From positions 1 to 51,804 of the forward strand of contig NZ_JAURXB010000007.1 in NCBI RefSeq assembly GCF_030654605.1: 51,804 bases of DNA. Reading direction: 5' to 3'. The notes below the pieces were generated by a model. That model was not told the DNA's origin. It saw nothing but the letters and a program-made list of their open reading frames with translations, and did not search any database. This stretch comes from Bradyrhizobium sp. GTDB taxonomy: Bacteria; Pseudomonadota; Alphaproteobacteria; Rhizobiales; Xanthobacteraceae. Both the position numbers and the translations under genes were made by a program. Of this stretch, positions 33,529-42,569 are shown in pieces. Numbering within the stretch: position 1 is the stretch's first letter; every line of letters begins with the position of its first letter.

Positions 33529-35507
33529 TCGCGGAGTCAGGACATTACGCCCTTGTGCTGGCGCTGGCGCTGGCGCTGATTCAGTCCACCGTGCCGATCC
33601 TCGGCGCGCGCTGGCGCGATCCCGCGCTGATGAATGTCGCGCGCGCCACCGCGCTGGCGCAGCTGTTGTTCGTCGCGGCGTCGTTCGCGGCACTGGCCGC
33701 GTTGTACATCACGTCCGACTTCTCCGTCGTCAACGTGTACGAGAACTCGCATTCGAGCAAGCCGCTGCTCTACAAGATCACCGGCGTATGGGGCAATCAT
33801 GAAGGCTCCATGCTGCTGTGGGTGTCGATCCTGGCGCTGTTCGGCGGCCTGGTCGCCGCCTTCGGCAACAACCTGCCGCTGTCGCTGCGCGCCTATGTGC
33901 TGGCGGTGCAGGGCTGGATCGCCAGCGCGTTCTATCTGTTCATCCTGATCACCTCGAACCCGTTCCTGCGCATCGCCAGCCCGCCGATCGAGGGCCGCGA
34001 TCTCAACCCGGTGCTGCAGGACATCGGCCTCGCGGTGCATCCGCCGATGCTCTATCTCGGCTATGTCGGCTTCTCGATCTCGTTTGCATTCGCGGTCGCA
34101 GCACTGCTCGAAGGCCGCATCGACGCGGCCTGGGCGCGCTGGGTGCGGCCGTGGACGCTGGTGGCGTGGATCTTCCTCACGCTCGGCATCGCGATGGGCT
34201 CTTACTGGGCCTATTACGAGCTCGGCTGGGGCGGCTGGTGGTTCTGGGATCCGGTCGAGAACGCCTCATTGATGCCGTGGCTGGCCGGCACCGCGCTGCT
34301 GCATTCCGCCGTCGTGATGGAGAAGCGCAACGCGCTGAAGGTCTGGACCATCCTGCTGTCGATCCTGACCTTCTCGCTGTCGCTGCTCGGCACCTTCCTG
34401 GTGCGTTCCGGCGTGCTGACGTCGGTGCATGCGTTCGCGACCGATCCGACGCGGGGCGTGTTCATCCTGCTGATCCTGTGCATCTTCATCGGCGGGAGTC
34501 TGTCGCTCTATGCCTGGCGGGCGTCGGCGCTGAAGCAGGGCGGGCTGTTCGCGCCGATCTCGCGCGAAGGCGCGCTGGTGCTCAACAACCTGTTCCTCAC
34601 CGCGGCGTGCGCAACCGTGTTCATCGGAACGTTGTATCCGCTGGCGCTGGAAGTCCTGACCGGCGACAAGATTTCGGTCGGCGCGCCGTTTTTCAACCTG
34701 ACCTTCGGGCCGCTGTTCCTGCCCTTGATGATCGCGGTTCCGTTCGGGCCGCTGCTGGCGTGGAAGCGCGGCGATCTGCTGGGCGCGGCGCAGCGCCTGA
34801 CCGCTGCCGGGATCGCGGCGCTGCTCGCGGTCGCCATGCTGTGGGCGTGGACGCGCGGCGGCAATGCCTTCGCGCCGCTCGCCATCGGGCTCGCCGTCTT
34901 TGTGATCGCGGGCGCGTTGACCGACCTCGTCGAGCGCACCGGCCTGTTCCGGGTGCCGTTCGCAACGGCCGCGCGGCGTGCGCGGGGATTGCCGCGCGCG
35001 ACCTGGGGCGCGGCATTCGCCCATGCCGGCGTCGGCGTCGCCCTGATCGGGATCGTCTGCGAAACCACCTGGAACAGCGAGTATATCGGATCGATGCGGC
35101 CCGACGACGTCGCCAGGATCGCCGGCTATGAGCTGAAGCTCGACGGCGTGACGCAGCGGAAGGGACCGAATTTCAGCGAAATGCTGGCGCAGTTCACGGT
35201 GAGCCGCGATGGCCAGCGGCTCAGCGACATGACGCCGTCGAAGCGCAATTTTACCGCGCGAGGATCCTCGACCACCGAGGCCGCGTTGCTGACGAACGGC
35301 GCCAGCCAGCTCTATGTCTCGCTGGGCGAGACCACTGCCGACGGCGCGGTCGCGGTGCGCATCTATCACAAGCCGCTGGTGCTGCTGATCTGGTGGGGTC
35401 CCATCCTGATGGCGCTCGGCGGCGTGCTGTCGTTGTCGGACCGCAGGCTGCGGGTCGGGGCGCCGAAGCCCGCGAAGGCGCTGCGCGGCCTGCAGGCGGC
35501 GGAATAA
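33525..35507 (+). CDS. ccmF: Cytochrome c heme lyase subunit CcmF (CycK)
   Basis: A 660-residue polytopic membrane protein with the tryptophan-rich WWD heme-handling motif [19 protein letters not shown] at about residues 233-251. Further family marks are [49 protein letters not shown] and, in the C-terminal third, [12 protein letters not shown] before a periplasmic domain. Conserved His residues lie in the periplasmic loops (HEGS, HPPML, HS). It accepts heme from CcmE and attaches it to the CxxCH motif of apocytochromes together with CcmH. The start is GTG 33525, overlapping the ccmE stop. The stop lies 16 bases from the converging antitoxin gene. Confidence 0.95.
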   Translation: MIAESGHYALVLALALALIQSTVPILGARWRDPALMNVARATALAQLLFVAASFAALAALYITSDFSVVNVYENSHSSKPLLYKITGVWGNHEGSMLLWVSILALFGGLVAAFGNNLPLSLRAYVLAVQGWIASAFYLFILITSNPFLRIASPPIEGRDLNPVLQDIGLAVHPPMLYLGYVGFSISFAFAVAALLEGRIDAAWARWVRPWTLVAWIFLTLGIAMGSYWAYYELGWGGWWFWDPVENASLMPWLAGTALLHSAVVMEKRNALKVWTILLSILTFSLSLLGTFLVRSGVLTSVHAFATDPTRGVFILLILCIFIGGSLSLYAWRASALKQGGLFAPISREGALVLNNLFLTAACATVFIGTLYPLALEVLTGDKISVGAPFFNLTFGPLFLPLMIAVPFGPLLAWKRGDLLGAAQRLTAAGIAALLAVAMLWAWTRGGNAFAPLAIGLAVFVIAGALTDLVERTGLFRVPFATAARRARGLPRATWGAAFAHAGVGVALIGIVCETTWNSEYIGSMRPDDVARIAGYELKLDGVTQRKGPNFSEMLAQFTVSRDGQRLSDMTPSKRNFTARGSSTTEAALLTNGASQLYVSLGETTADGAVAVRIYHKPLVLLIWWGPILMALGGVLSLSDRRLRVGAPKPAKALRGLQAAE

Positions 35508-35523
35508 GCGATATCAAGTGCCT

Positions 35524-36000
35524 TCAATGCTGTCCGCGCCGACGTTTCATATCCGCGACGACCTGCTTGCGTTTGGCGAACCTTGCCGGATCAGCCTCCT
35601 GCTCCGACACCGCAATTGTCGACAGCATATCAAACGGTACCCCGAGCGCTCGCGCGAATTTGCGGTGTAAGGCCAACGGCCCTTGGCGTTTGCCTGATTC
35701 GAGGTCGGACAGATAATTCTGCGTTATCTGAACTCCTTCGGCATTTGCTAACTCAGTTTGGGTCCAACCGCGGAATTGGCGCAAAACACGAATTGGATTC
35801 TCGCCGTTTGCTAGACGATCCACGACATCTTTCGGCAGCACCGGCGCGCCGTCTGCAACTTCTTTCCTTGCTCGTGCAACCAACCGTGCAGTACCTCTGT
35901 CTTCCTCAGCCTCCTGTTCGAAAGACTTGAGACGTTCATATTCCGCACGCGGGACAATGGCCACTTCACCGTCGGGAGTCGTCTTGAATTTTACCTTCAT
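35524..36000 (-). CDS. XRE-type HTH antitoxin
   Basis: A 158-residue protein. The N-terminal part (MKVKFKTTPDGEVAIVPRAE) is an AbrB/Phd-like beta segment, a helical linker runs to about 75, and then comes a Cro/C1-type helix-turn-helix (VLRQFRGWTQTELANAEGV, QNYLSDLESGKRQGP), ending in a basic tail (KRKQVVADMKRRRGQH). ATG 36000 is preceded by GAGAGGAAG; a longer frame opens at 36039 inside the toxin gene. It starts 10 bases after the toxin stop, in the toxin-first order known from higBA-like pairs. It should neutralise the toxin and repress the pair at the palindrome 36262-36280. The pair is placed between ccmF and ccmH, on the opposite strand. Confidence 0.87.
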   Translation of the reverse strand: MKVKFKTTPDGEVAIVPRAEYERLKSFEQEAEEDRGTARLVARARKEVADGAPVLPKDVVDRLANGENPIRVLRQFRGWTQTELANAEGVQITQNYLSDLESGKRQGPLALHRKFARALGVPFDMLSTIAVSEQEADPARFAKRKQVVADMKRRRGQH

Positions 36001-36010
36001 CAACTTCCTC

Positions 36011-36253
36011 TCAATCATAGATTTCACGCCGGTGCCCAACCCCTACGACAACAATGGATCCTGCTTCTTCGTAAAAAATAACACGCCAGTCGCCGACACG
36101 AAGCCTTGCACCAGCCTGGCCTTTCAGCTTCTTGACATCGCCGTGACCGGTCTTTGCAAAGGCTTCAAGCTTTTTCTTGATACGGTCTCGAACTTGCGGT
36201 GAAAGCTTGAGCCATTGGCGTGTCGCAATCGGTGTAAATCCAACCTGACCCAT
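36011..36253 (-). CDS. RelE/ParE-superfamily toxin
   Basis: An 80-residue toxin of the RelE/ParE fold. It starts VGFTPIATRQWLKLSPQVRD and has the core KKLKGQAGARLRVGDWRVIF followed by VVVGVGHRREIYD, with the basic and His residues typical of ribosome-dependent mRNA interferases. Whether it cleaves RNA or hits gyrase cannot be decided from sequence. No Shine-Dalgarno precedes ATG 36253. With a -10-like GATATT at 36266-36261, the transcript would begin at or next to the ATG, so it may be leaderless. It is the first gene of the pair. Confidence 0.87.
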   Translation of the reverse strand: MGQVGFTPIATRQWLKLSPQVRDRIKKKLEAFAKTGHGDVKKLKGQAGARLRVGDWRVIFYEEAGSIVVVGVGHRREIYD

Positions 36254-36261
36254 AAGTTGAA

Positions 36262-36280
36262 ATATCGCATAATGCGATAT
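36262..36280. promoter_or_regulatory. Palindromic operator of the toxin-antitoxin pair
   Basis: ATATCGCAT-A-ATGCGATAT is a perfect 9-bp inverted repeat around one central base. On the minus strand it lies between a -35-like TGGACA (36289-36284) and a -10-like GATATT (36266-36261) with a 17-base spacer, and overlaps the latter. That is the usual arrangement for autorepression by an HTH antitoxin. It lies 56 bases before the ccmH start on the other strand. Confidence 0.75.
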
Positions 36281-36336
36281 CGATGTCCAGCTGAAAATTT
36301 GATGACGCCAATGGCGATGCGGAGTAGAAACTCCGG

Positions 36337-36843
36337 ATGAGATTTACGCGCATTATTCTGCTGGCTTTGGTCTGCTTGGTCTTCCTCGCTTCAAAGGCGG
36401 CCCATGCCGTGCAGCCCGACGAGGTCATGTCCGATCCGGCCAGGGAATCCCGGGCACGGGAGCTGTCGCGCGAGCTGCGCTGCATGGTGTGCCAGAACCA
36501 GTCGATCGACGATTCCGACGCGCCGCTGGCGCGCGATCTGCGCCTGTTGGTGCGGGAGCGGATCGCGTCCGGCGACACCGACGCCCAGGTGATCGACTTC
36601 CTGGTGGCGCGCTATGGCGAATTCGTGCTGCTGAAACCAAGGTTCAACTCCCGCACGCTGCTGCTGTGGCTGTTGCCGCCGCTGGCGCTGGCCGGCGGCG
36701 GGCTGGCGCTATGGGCCAACATGCGGCGGCGCTCCGGATCCAACGCCCGGGAAGACGAATCCCTGCTCAAGCTGACGGCGGACGAGGAAGCCCGGATTGA
36801 GGCGCTGATGTCGGACGAGAGGCCGCCGGAGAAACCGGTCTAG
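36337..36843 (+). CDS. ccmH: Cytochrome c maturation protein CcmH (CycL)
   Basis: A 168-residue protein with a signal peptide (about 1-24, ending AAHA) and the redox motif [14 protein letters not shown], with C49 and C52. A helical domain follows ([33 protein letters not shown]), as in all CcmH proteins, then a membrane helix at about 109-128 and a short acidic tail. It reduces the apocytochrome cysteines and works with CcmF and CcmI in heme ligation. In related genomes the gene normally follows ccmF directly; here 829 bases with a toxin-antitoxin pair on the other strand separate them. Expression then depends on read-through or a new promoter. Confidence 0.94.
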   Translation: MRFTRIILLALVCLVFLASKAAHAVQPDEVMSDPARESRARELSRELRCMVCQNQSIDDSDAPLARDLRLLVRERIASGDTDAQVIDFLVARYGEFVLLKPRFNSRTLLLWLLPPLALAGGGLALWANMRRRSGSNAREDESLLKLTADEEARIEALMSDERPPEKPV

Positions 36844-36990
36844 GCATTGTTGCGGACCCTTCCTCTCTGATGCGAACGAATTGCAGTTTCGCCGCGCCGG
36901 CTCGGCCGGCCGTAACGTCAAACTTCATGCAATTTTGACCTTTGTCTGAATACTTCACGAGGCAAATCAAATACCTCTCCTGCCCCGGGC

Positions 36991-38340
36991 ATGCCCATGT
37001 TCTCCAACAGCAATTTGACCATCCGCTTCCTGATCGGGGCCGTCGTGGCGGCCCTGTTGCTGTTGCTGGCCGTCGGCGGAGGCACGGGATTTGTCGCCGT
37101 CCTCTACCTCAACAATGAAATCACGAGTCTGTCCGCCGAGTTCGGTGCACTGAGCGGTCCGGGCCGCGAACATGCGCTGCAGATCTATCAGCAGGCCCAG
37201 GCGGCGTTTTCATACTTCCTGATGGCGTGCGTGGCCATTGCGGTGTTTGCCTCCGTCGTTTGCCTGGCGACCTACTTTGCAGTTCGGAACGGCATCATGG
37301 GACCGCTGGCCGCTATCGTGCACGCGATGCGGCAGGTCGCAGATCAGAAATACGAAACCCCGATCCCGGGACTGGGGCGCGCCAACGAAATCGGCCTGCT
37401 GGCAGGTGCACTCGAGGTCTTCAAGACGACGGGTATCGAGCGTCAGCGTCTGACGGAGCACGAGTTGCAGCAAGCCCAGCGCCAGGGCGAGCGTTCCCGT
37501 TATCTCGACGAGAAGATCGGGGCCTTCAACGGCCTCGTCGCCAATGTCGTCAGCAGCGTCGCTTCTTCCGCGGTCCGGCTGACGAGCAATGCGGAAACGC
37601 TGTCGCAGGCCGCCAACGAAACCAGCGCCAAGGCCAGCGCGGTTGCCAGCGCAGCGAGCCAGGCCAGCACCAGCGTACAGACCGTAGCCGGTTCGGCGGA
37701 GGAGATGACGACCTCCATCGGCACCATCAGCCAACGCGTTACCGACGCCACGCAGCGGGCGGAGGGGGCTGCGGCACAGGCCCGCAAGAGCGGCGATACC
37801 ATTCATGCGTTGTCGGAGGCCGCCGAAAAGATCGGGGCTGTCGTGCAACTGGTCCAGGCGATCGCGTCCCAGACGAATCTGCTGGCGCTCAACGCCACGA
37901 TCGAGGCGGCGCGGGCGGGCGAGGCCGGCAAGGGCTTCGCGGTGGTCGCTTCGGAGGTGAAGAATCTCGCCCACCAGACCAGCAAGGCGACCGACGAAAT
38001 CTCCACCCAGGTCGCGAGCATTCAGGGCATCACGGGCGAGACGCGTGAAGCGATGGAAGACATCTCGAACACGATCGCCGAAATCAGTGCGATCATGTCC
38101 GGCATCGAAGTTGATACCGAGCAACAGCGAAACGCGACGCTGGAGATTTCGAGGAGCGTCAAGGACGCAGCCCGCGGCACGCTGGACGTCTCAAATCATA
38201 TCGCGCAGATCACCTCGACGTCGTCCGAGACCGGGCGCATGGCAAGCGATGCGCGGGATTCGGCGGTCGATCTTTCGCAGCAAGCCGAAACCCTGAAGCG
38301 GGAAGTCGACGGCTTCATCCTGAGCGTCAGGGCGATCTGA
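36991..38340 (+). CDS. Methyl-accepting chemotaxis-type receptor
   Basis: A 449-residue protein. Helix 1 is at about 12-40, a short extracytosolic loop of roughly 30 residues follows, and helix 2 is at about 72-95. Next come a HAMP domain ([20 protein letters not shown]...) and a long helical signalling domain. The conserved hairpin tip reads [20 protein letters not shown], followed by [17 protein letters not shown]. The tiny loop leaves no room for a standard ligand-binding domain, so it may sense membrane or cytosolic cues or act in a non-chemotaxis pathway. No che genes are nearby. ATG 36997 is an equally possible start. A 7-bp hairpin, CGGACCG/CGGTCCG, follows at 38346-38362. Confidence 0.9.
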   Translation: MPMFSNSNLTIRFLIGAVVAALLLLLAVGGGTGFVAVLYLNNEITSLSAEFGALSGPGREHALQIYQQAQAAFSYFLMACVAIAVFASVVCLATYFAVRNGIMGPLAAIVHAMRQVADQKYETPIPGLGRANEIGLLAGALEVFKTTGIERQRLTEHELQQAQRQGERSRYLDEKIGAFNGLVANVVSSVASSAVRLTSNAETLSQAANETSAKASAVASAASQASTSVQTVAGSAEEMTTSIGTISQRVTDATQRAEGAAAQARKSGDTIHALSEAAEKIGAVVQLVQAIASQTNLLALNATIEAARAGEAGKGFAVVASEVKNLAHQTSKATDEISTQVASIQGITGETREAMEDISNTIAEISAIMSGIEVDTEQQRNATLEISRSVKDAARGTLDVSNHIAQITSTSSETGRMASDARDSAVDLSQQAETLKREVDGFILSVRAI

Positions 38341-38562
38341 AGGGTCGGACCGGCGCGGTCCGGTTGAAGGCTGGCCGCGGAACTCGCGTCGGCCCTGCGG
38401 CTAACCCCTTGCCTGTCCTGCGATATTCCGCCGCATCAATGTTTCGCTTTATTACAAAAGTTTAATTCCCCCGCCAGCGCGCGGTAAGGCTGAGATCCCC
38501 ATCTTCAGATCCGTAAGGTGCTCGCCCCCGCACCGTCGAAACAGGCTCTGGAGATTTCCTAC

Positions 38563-40161
38563 ATGACCGAACGTCCCACCGATTTCTCGTCGCTTCCGTC
38601 GTATCGCGCGCCGCGCCGCCAGCTGTTTTCCGCCCGCAAGTTCGCGCTGATGGCCTCGGTCGTGGCCGGCCTCGGCGTCGCCGTTTACGGCTTCAGCCCT
38701 TCGCATGGCCCGGTCGACGTCTTCACCAGTTCCGCGCATGCCCAGGTCAGCACCGAAGTCCGCAAGGTCGAAAAGCCGATCGGCTTTGCCGACATCGTCG
38801 AACGCGTGAAGCCGTCGGTAATTTCGGTCAAGGTCAATATCGCCGGGAAGACCGCCTCCAAGGACGACAGCTCCGGCAACAACGAGGACTCGCCGTTCCA
38901 GCCGGGCTCGCCGATGGAGCGCTTCTTCAAGCGTTTCGGCGGACCCGATGGCTTGCCCCCGGGCCTGCGCGGCGGCGGCCCCCGTGGCGGCCGTGTCCCG
39001 GTGTCGGGTCAGGGTTCGGGCTTCTTCATCTCTCCGGATGGATTTGCCGTGACCAACAACCACGTGGTCGACGGCGCCGACAAGGTCGAAGTCACGATGG
39101 ACGATGGCAAGACCTACACCGCCAAGGTGATCGGCACCGATCAGCGCACCGACCTCGCGCTGATCAAGGTCGACGGCCGCACCGACTTCCCGTTCGCCAA
39201 GCTTTCCGCCGGCAAGCCGCGGATCGGCGACTGGGTGCTGGCGGTCGGCAATCCCTTCGGTCTCGGCGGCTCGGTGACGGCCGGTATCGTTTCGGCCAGC
39301 GGCCGCGACATCGGCAGCGGTCCGTATGACGATTTCATCCAGATCGACGCGCCCGTGAACAAGGGCAATTCCGGTGGCCCGGCCTTCAACACCGATGGCG
39401 AAGTGATGGGCGTCAACACCGCGATCTATTCGCCGTCCGGCGGCAGCGTCGGCATCGCGTTCTCGATCCCGGCATCGACGGTCAGAAGCGTGGTTGCGCA
39501 GCTCCAGTCGAAGGGCTCGGTCAGCCGCGGCTGGATCGGCGTCCAGATCCAGCCGGTGACGGCTGATATCGCCGACAGCCTCGGCCTCAAGAAGGCGGAA
39601 GGCGCGCTGGTTGCGGAACCGCAGGCCAGCGGACCGGCGGCGAAGGCCGGCATCCAGTCCGGCGACGTCATCACGGCGGTCAATGGCGAGCCGGTCAAGG
39701 ATGCCCGTGAGCTCGCCCGTACCATCGGCGCGCTGGCGCCCGGTGCCGCGGTGAAGCTGAACGTGCTGAGCAAGGGCCAGGACAAGGTCATCAACCTGAC
39801 CCTCGGCCAGTTGCCGAACACGGTGGAAGCCAAGGTCGATACCGACAAGGACAAGGGTGGCGCGACCAAGGGCACCGACGAGCCGAGGCTCGGCCTCACG
39901 CTCGCGCCGGCCAACAGCGTTGCCGGCGCCGGCAAGGACGGCGTCGTGGTCACCGAGGTCGTTCCGAAGAGCGCGGCGGCAGAGCGTGGCTTCAAGGAAG
40001 GCGACGTGATTCTCGAGGTCGCCGGCAAGAGCGTTACCAATGCCGGAGACGTCCGCGAAGCCATCAATGCTGCGCGCTCCGACAACAAGAACAGCGTTTT
40101 GATGCGGGTCAAGACCGGTGGGTCGTCGCGCTTCGTCGCGGTGCCGCTGGCGAAAGGCTGA
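38563..40161 (+). CDS. degP: DegP/HtrA-type periplasmic serine protease
   Basis: A 532-residue Do-family protease. An N-terminal membrane or signal segment (about 27-45) ends near SSAHA. A Gly/Arg-rich loop (GLRGGGPRGGR) precedes the trypsin-like domain with H167 in TNNHVVDG, D197 in DLALIKVD and S270 in GNSGGPAF. Two PDZ domains follow (about 325-415 and 440-525), each with a GVVVTEV- or GALVAEP-type carboxylate loop. It degrades or refolds damaged envelope proteins. The ATG follows GGAG by about 13 bases; the frame also opens at a GTG at 38518. It follows the cyc genes, and a strong terminator lies downstream. Confidence 0.93.
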   Translation: MTERPTDFSSLPSYRAPRRQLFSARKFALMASVVAGLGVAVYGFSPSHGPVDVFTSSAHAQVSTEVRKVEKPIGFADIVERVKPSVISVKVNIAGKTASKDDSSGNNEDSPFQPGSPMERFFKRFGGPDGLPPGLRGGGPRGGRVPVSGQGSGFFISPDGFAVTNNHVVDGADKVEVTMDDGKTYTAKVIGTDQRTDLALIKVDGRTDFPFAKLSAGKPRIGDWVLAVGNPFGLGGSVTAGIVSASGRDIGSGPYDDFIQIDAPVNKGNSGGPAFNTDGEVMGVNTAIYSPSGGSVGIAFSIPASTVRSVVAQLQSKGSVSRGWIGVQIQPVTADIADSLGLKKAEGALVAEPQASGPAAKAGIQSGDVITAVNGEPVKDARELARTIGALAPGAAVKLNVLSKGQDKVINLTLGQLPNTVEAKVDTDKDKGGATKGTDEPRLGLTLAPANSVAGAGKDGVVVTEVVPKSAAAERGFKEGDVILEVAGKSVTNAGDVREAINAARSDNKNSVLMRVKTGGSSRFVAVPLAKG

Positions 40162-40262
40162 GACAGCAGGTGCCTTACGAGATGGAGAGTGTCGCAGGCA
40201 TTAGTCGCCCCCGCCGACGGCTCTCTCCCGGGGGCGGGCCTTAAAATCCGCTCCCACCAGTT

Positions 40263-40299
40263 CCCTTGCGGCGGAATACGCCCCCCTCCGTCGCAAGGG
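40263..40299 (+). terminator. Hairpin after degP
   Basis: CCCTTGCGGCGG and CCGTCGCAAGGG (40263-40274 and 40288-40299) pair with one mismatch. There is no T tract directly after it. It stands just before a stronger terminator and may be a degenerate palindromic repeat. Confidence 0.5.
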
Positions 40300-40305
40300 T
40301 CAAAA

Positions 40306-40342
40306 GGGCGGTGAAGTCCCCCAGCTTCACCGCCCGCTTTTT
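40306..40342 (+). terminator. Rho-independent terminator after degP
   Basis: GGGCGGTGAAG (40306-40316), a loop of eight bases and CTTCACCGCCC (40325-40335) form a perfect 11-bp GC-rich stem followed by GCTTTTT. It ends the transcript carrying degP and separates it from the next two-component pair. Confidence 0.9.
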
Positions 40343-40438
40343 CGCTCAACCGCGAGGCGACGGGTCGCCTTGCATGAGGATGCCGGCCGCGCCATGGTGA
40401 CAGAGATCTCGACTTCCCTGACCGCACCCGATCGCCAT

Positions 40439-41119
40439 ATGCGCCTTTTGATCATCGAAGACGACCGCGAGTCCGCCGACTATCTGGTCAAGGCGTTTCG
40501 CGAAGTCGGCCACATCGCCGATCTCGCCGGCGACGGCGAGGAAGGCCTGTCACTGGCAGAGACCGGCGATTACGACGTGCTGGTGGTCGACCGCATGCTG
40601 CCGAAGCGTGACGGCCTGTCGGTGATCGGCAGCCTGCGCGAGAAGGGCAATCGCACGCCGGTGCTGATTCTCTCGGCGCTCGGGCAGGTCGATGACCGCA
40701 TCAAGGGCCTGCGCGCCGGCGGCGACGACTATTTGCCGAAGCCCTATGCCTTCGCCGAGCTGCTGGCGCGGGTCGAGGTGCTGTCGCGCCGCCATGGCGG
40801 TCCGGCCGAGGAAACCACTTACCGCGTCGGCGATCTCGAACTCGACCGGCTGTCGCACCGGGTCGCGCGCGGCAAGGACGAACTGACGCTGCAGCCGCGC
40901 GAGTTCCGGCTCTTGGAATACCTGATGAAGCATGCCGGGCAGGTGGTGACGCGCACCATGCTGCTGGAAAACGTCTGGGATTATCATTTCGATCCGCAGA
41001 CCAACGTCATCGACGTGCATATCTCGCGGCTGCGCTCCAAGATCGACAAGGGTTTCGAGCGGCCTCTGCTGCACACCATCCGCGGCGCGGGATACATGAT
41101 CCGTGACGGCATTCGGTAA
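40439..41119 (+). CDS. OmpR-family response regulator
   Basis: A 226-residue regulator from ATG 40439 (MRLLIIEDDRESADYL). The receiver has EDD (7-9), phosphoacceptor D51 in LVVDRMLPKRDG and K in YLPKPYAFAELL. The winged-helix domain ends LHTIRGAGYMIRDG. It resembles the CopR/CusR/RagA branch of OmpR regulators, but the signal is unknown. In-frame starts at 40394 and 40370 would add 15 or 23 residues, and no good ribosome-binding site decides between them. The end overlaps the kinase gene by 17 bases, so the two are co-expressed. The degP terminator lies upstream. Confidence 0.87.
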   Translation: MRLLIIEDDRESADYLVKAFREVGHIADLAGDGEEGLSLAETGDYDVLVVDRMLPKRDGLSVIGSLREKGNRTPVLILSALGQVDDRIKGLRAGGDDYLPKPYAFAELLARVEVLSRRHGGPAEETTYRVGDLELDRLSHRVARGKDELTLQPREFRLLEYLMKHAGQVVTRTMLLENVWDYHFDPQTNVIDVHISRLRSKIDKGFERPLLHTIRGAGYMIRDGIR

Positions 41120-42569
41120 GCTGATCCGCACCACCGCGTTCCGGCTGACGCTGGTTTACCTGTTGCTGTTTGCGCTGTTTGCCGCGTCGCTGCTGGGCTA
41201 TTTCGCCTGGAATACGCGCCGGCTGATCACCGAGCAGATCACCACGACCGTGAATGCGGAATTCAGCGAGATCACCGACATCTATACGAGGCGCGGGTTG
41301 CGCGGGCTGGTGTTCACGATCGAGAATCGGGCGCTGCGGCCGGGCGCCAATCTCTATCTCGTGACCACGCCGACGGGGCAGGCGATTGCCGGCAATGTCG
41401 GCTCGCTGGCGCCGGGCGTGATGGCCAGCCAGGGCTGGTCGGAGACCGCCTACCGGCGGCTCGACGAGCAGAGCAGCCGCGACCATCGCGCGCTGGTGCG
41501 CGTCAATGAACTCGAGAGCGGATTCCGGCTCCTGATCGGGCGCGACCTCGAGGAACGGCGGCGGCTGTTCGGCATCGTCGTCAAGGCCGCGAACTGGTCG
41601 CTGCTGGTCGTCGTGGTGCTCGGGCTCGGCGGCGGCATCTTCGTCGCGCGCCGGGTGCTGCGGCGGATCGACGCCATGACCGGCACCACCCAGCGCATCA
41701 TGGCGGGCGATTTGACCGGGCGGCTGCCGGTCGGGCGCAGCGGCGACGAGCTCGACCGGCTGGCGGAAAATCTCAACGCCATGCTGGAGCGGATCGAAGC
41801 CCTGATGATGGGGCTGAAGGAAGTTTCCGACAACATCGCGCATGATCTGAAGACGCCGCTGACGCGGCTGCGCAATCGCGCCGAGGAGGCGCTGGCGAAA
41901 TCCGGCAGCGAGGCCGATTACCGCAGCGCGCTGGAACGAACCATCGAGGAATCCGATGGCCTGATCCGCACCTTCAATGCGCTGCTGATGATCGCGCGCG
42001 CCGAGTCCGGGCAGGCGCGCGGCAACATGGATGATTTCGACGCCGCCGACGTCGCCAGGGGCATTCAGGAACTCTATGAACCGCTGGCGGAAGACAGCGG
42101 CATGACCCTGCGCGTCAAGACCGCGCCGGCACCGGTTCACGGCAACCGCGAATTGATCAGCCAGGCGCTGGCCAACCTGGTGGAGAATGCGATCAAATAC
42201 GGCAAGCCGCTTCCGTCCATTCAACCGCTCGGCGACGGCGCGGTTGGCGGCGCCCATGAAATTCTGATCGAGGCGCGGCGCGACGGCCCCTCCGTTCTGC
42301 TCGGCGTCACCGACCATGGGCCGGGGATACCGGAAGCCGACCGCAGCCACGCGGTGGAGCGGTTTGTCCGGCTGGAGGCCAGCCGCACCCAGCCCGGCTC
42401 CGGTCTCGGCCTCAGCCTGGCCTCGGCGGTGGCGACGCTGCATGGCGGCGAACTCAGGCTCGGTGACAGCAATCCCGGCCTGACGGCGACACTGGCGATC
42501 CCGGCCCGGGCCGGAGCCAGCGACAGGCTTGCGGCTCAAACGCCGGATGTGCCACAGAAGGTGGCATGA
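41103..42569 (+). CDS. Sensor histidine kinase
   Basis: A 488-residue membrane kinase starting at GTG 41103 inside the end of the regulator gene. Helix 1 is at about 14-34, a periplasmic domain of about 130 residues follows, and helix 2 is at about 165-183. The HAMP segment is RRVLRRIDAMTGTTQRIMAG. The H-box is DNIAHDLKTPLTRLRNRAEE with H247, the N-box ALANLVENAIKYG, G1 TDHGPGIPEADR and G2 GSGLGLSLA. The HDLKTPLTRLR form puts it with CusS/RagB-type kinases. The stop overlaps the glnE start as ATGA, so the pair and glnE probably share one transcript. Confidence 0.9.
   Translation: MTAFGKLIRTTAFRLTLVYLLLFALFAASLLGYFAWNTRRLITEQITTTVNAEFSEITDIYTRRGLRGLVFTIENRALRPGANLYLVTTPTGQAIAGNVGSLAPGVMASQGWSETAYRRLDEQSSRDHRALVRVNELESGFRLLIGRDLEERRRLFGIVVKAANWSLLVVVVLGLGGGIFVARRVLRRIDAMTGTTQRIMAGDLTGRLPVGRSGDELDRLAENLNAMLERIEALMMGLKEVSDNIAHDLKTPLTRLRNRAEEALAKSGSEADYRSALERTIEESDGLIRTFNALLMIARAESGQARGNMDDFDAADVARGIQELYEPLAEDSGMTLRVKTAPAPVHGNRELISQALANLVENAIKYGKPLPSIQPLGDGAVGGAHEILIEARRDGPSVLLGVTDHGPGIPEADRSHAVERFVRLEASRTQPGSGLGLSLASAVATLHGGELRLGDSNPGLTATLAIPARAGASDRLAAQTPDVPQKVA

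Noticed and set aside
36165..36578. Minus-strand frame running through the toxin promoter into ccmH
   Set aside because: It overlaps both ccmH and the toxin, has no family features and crosses the operator.
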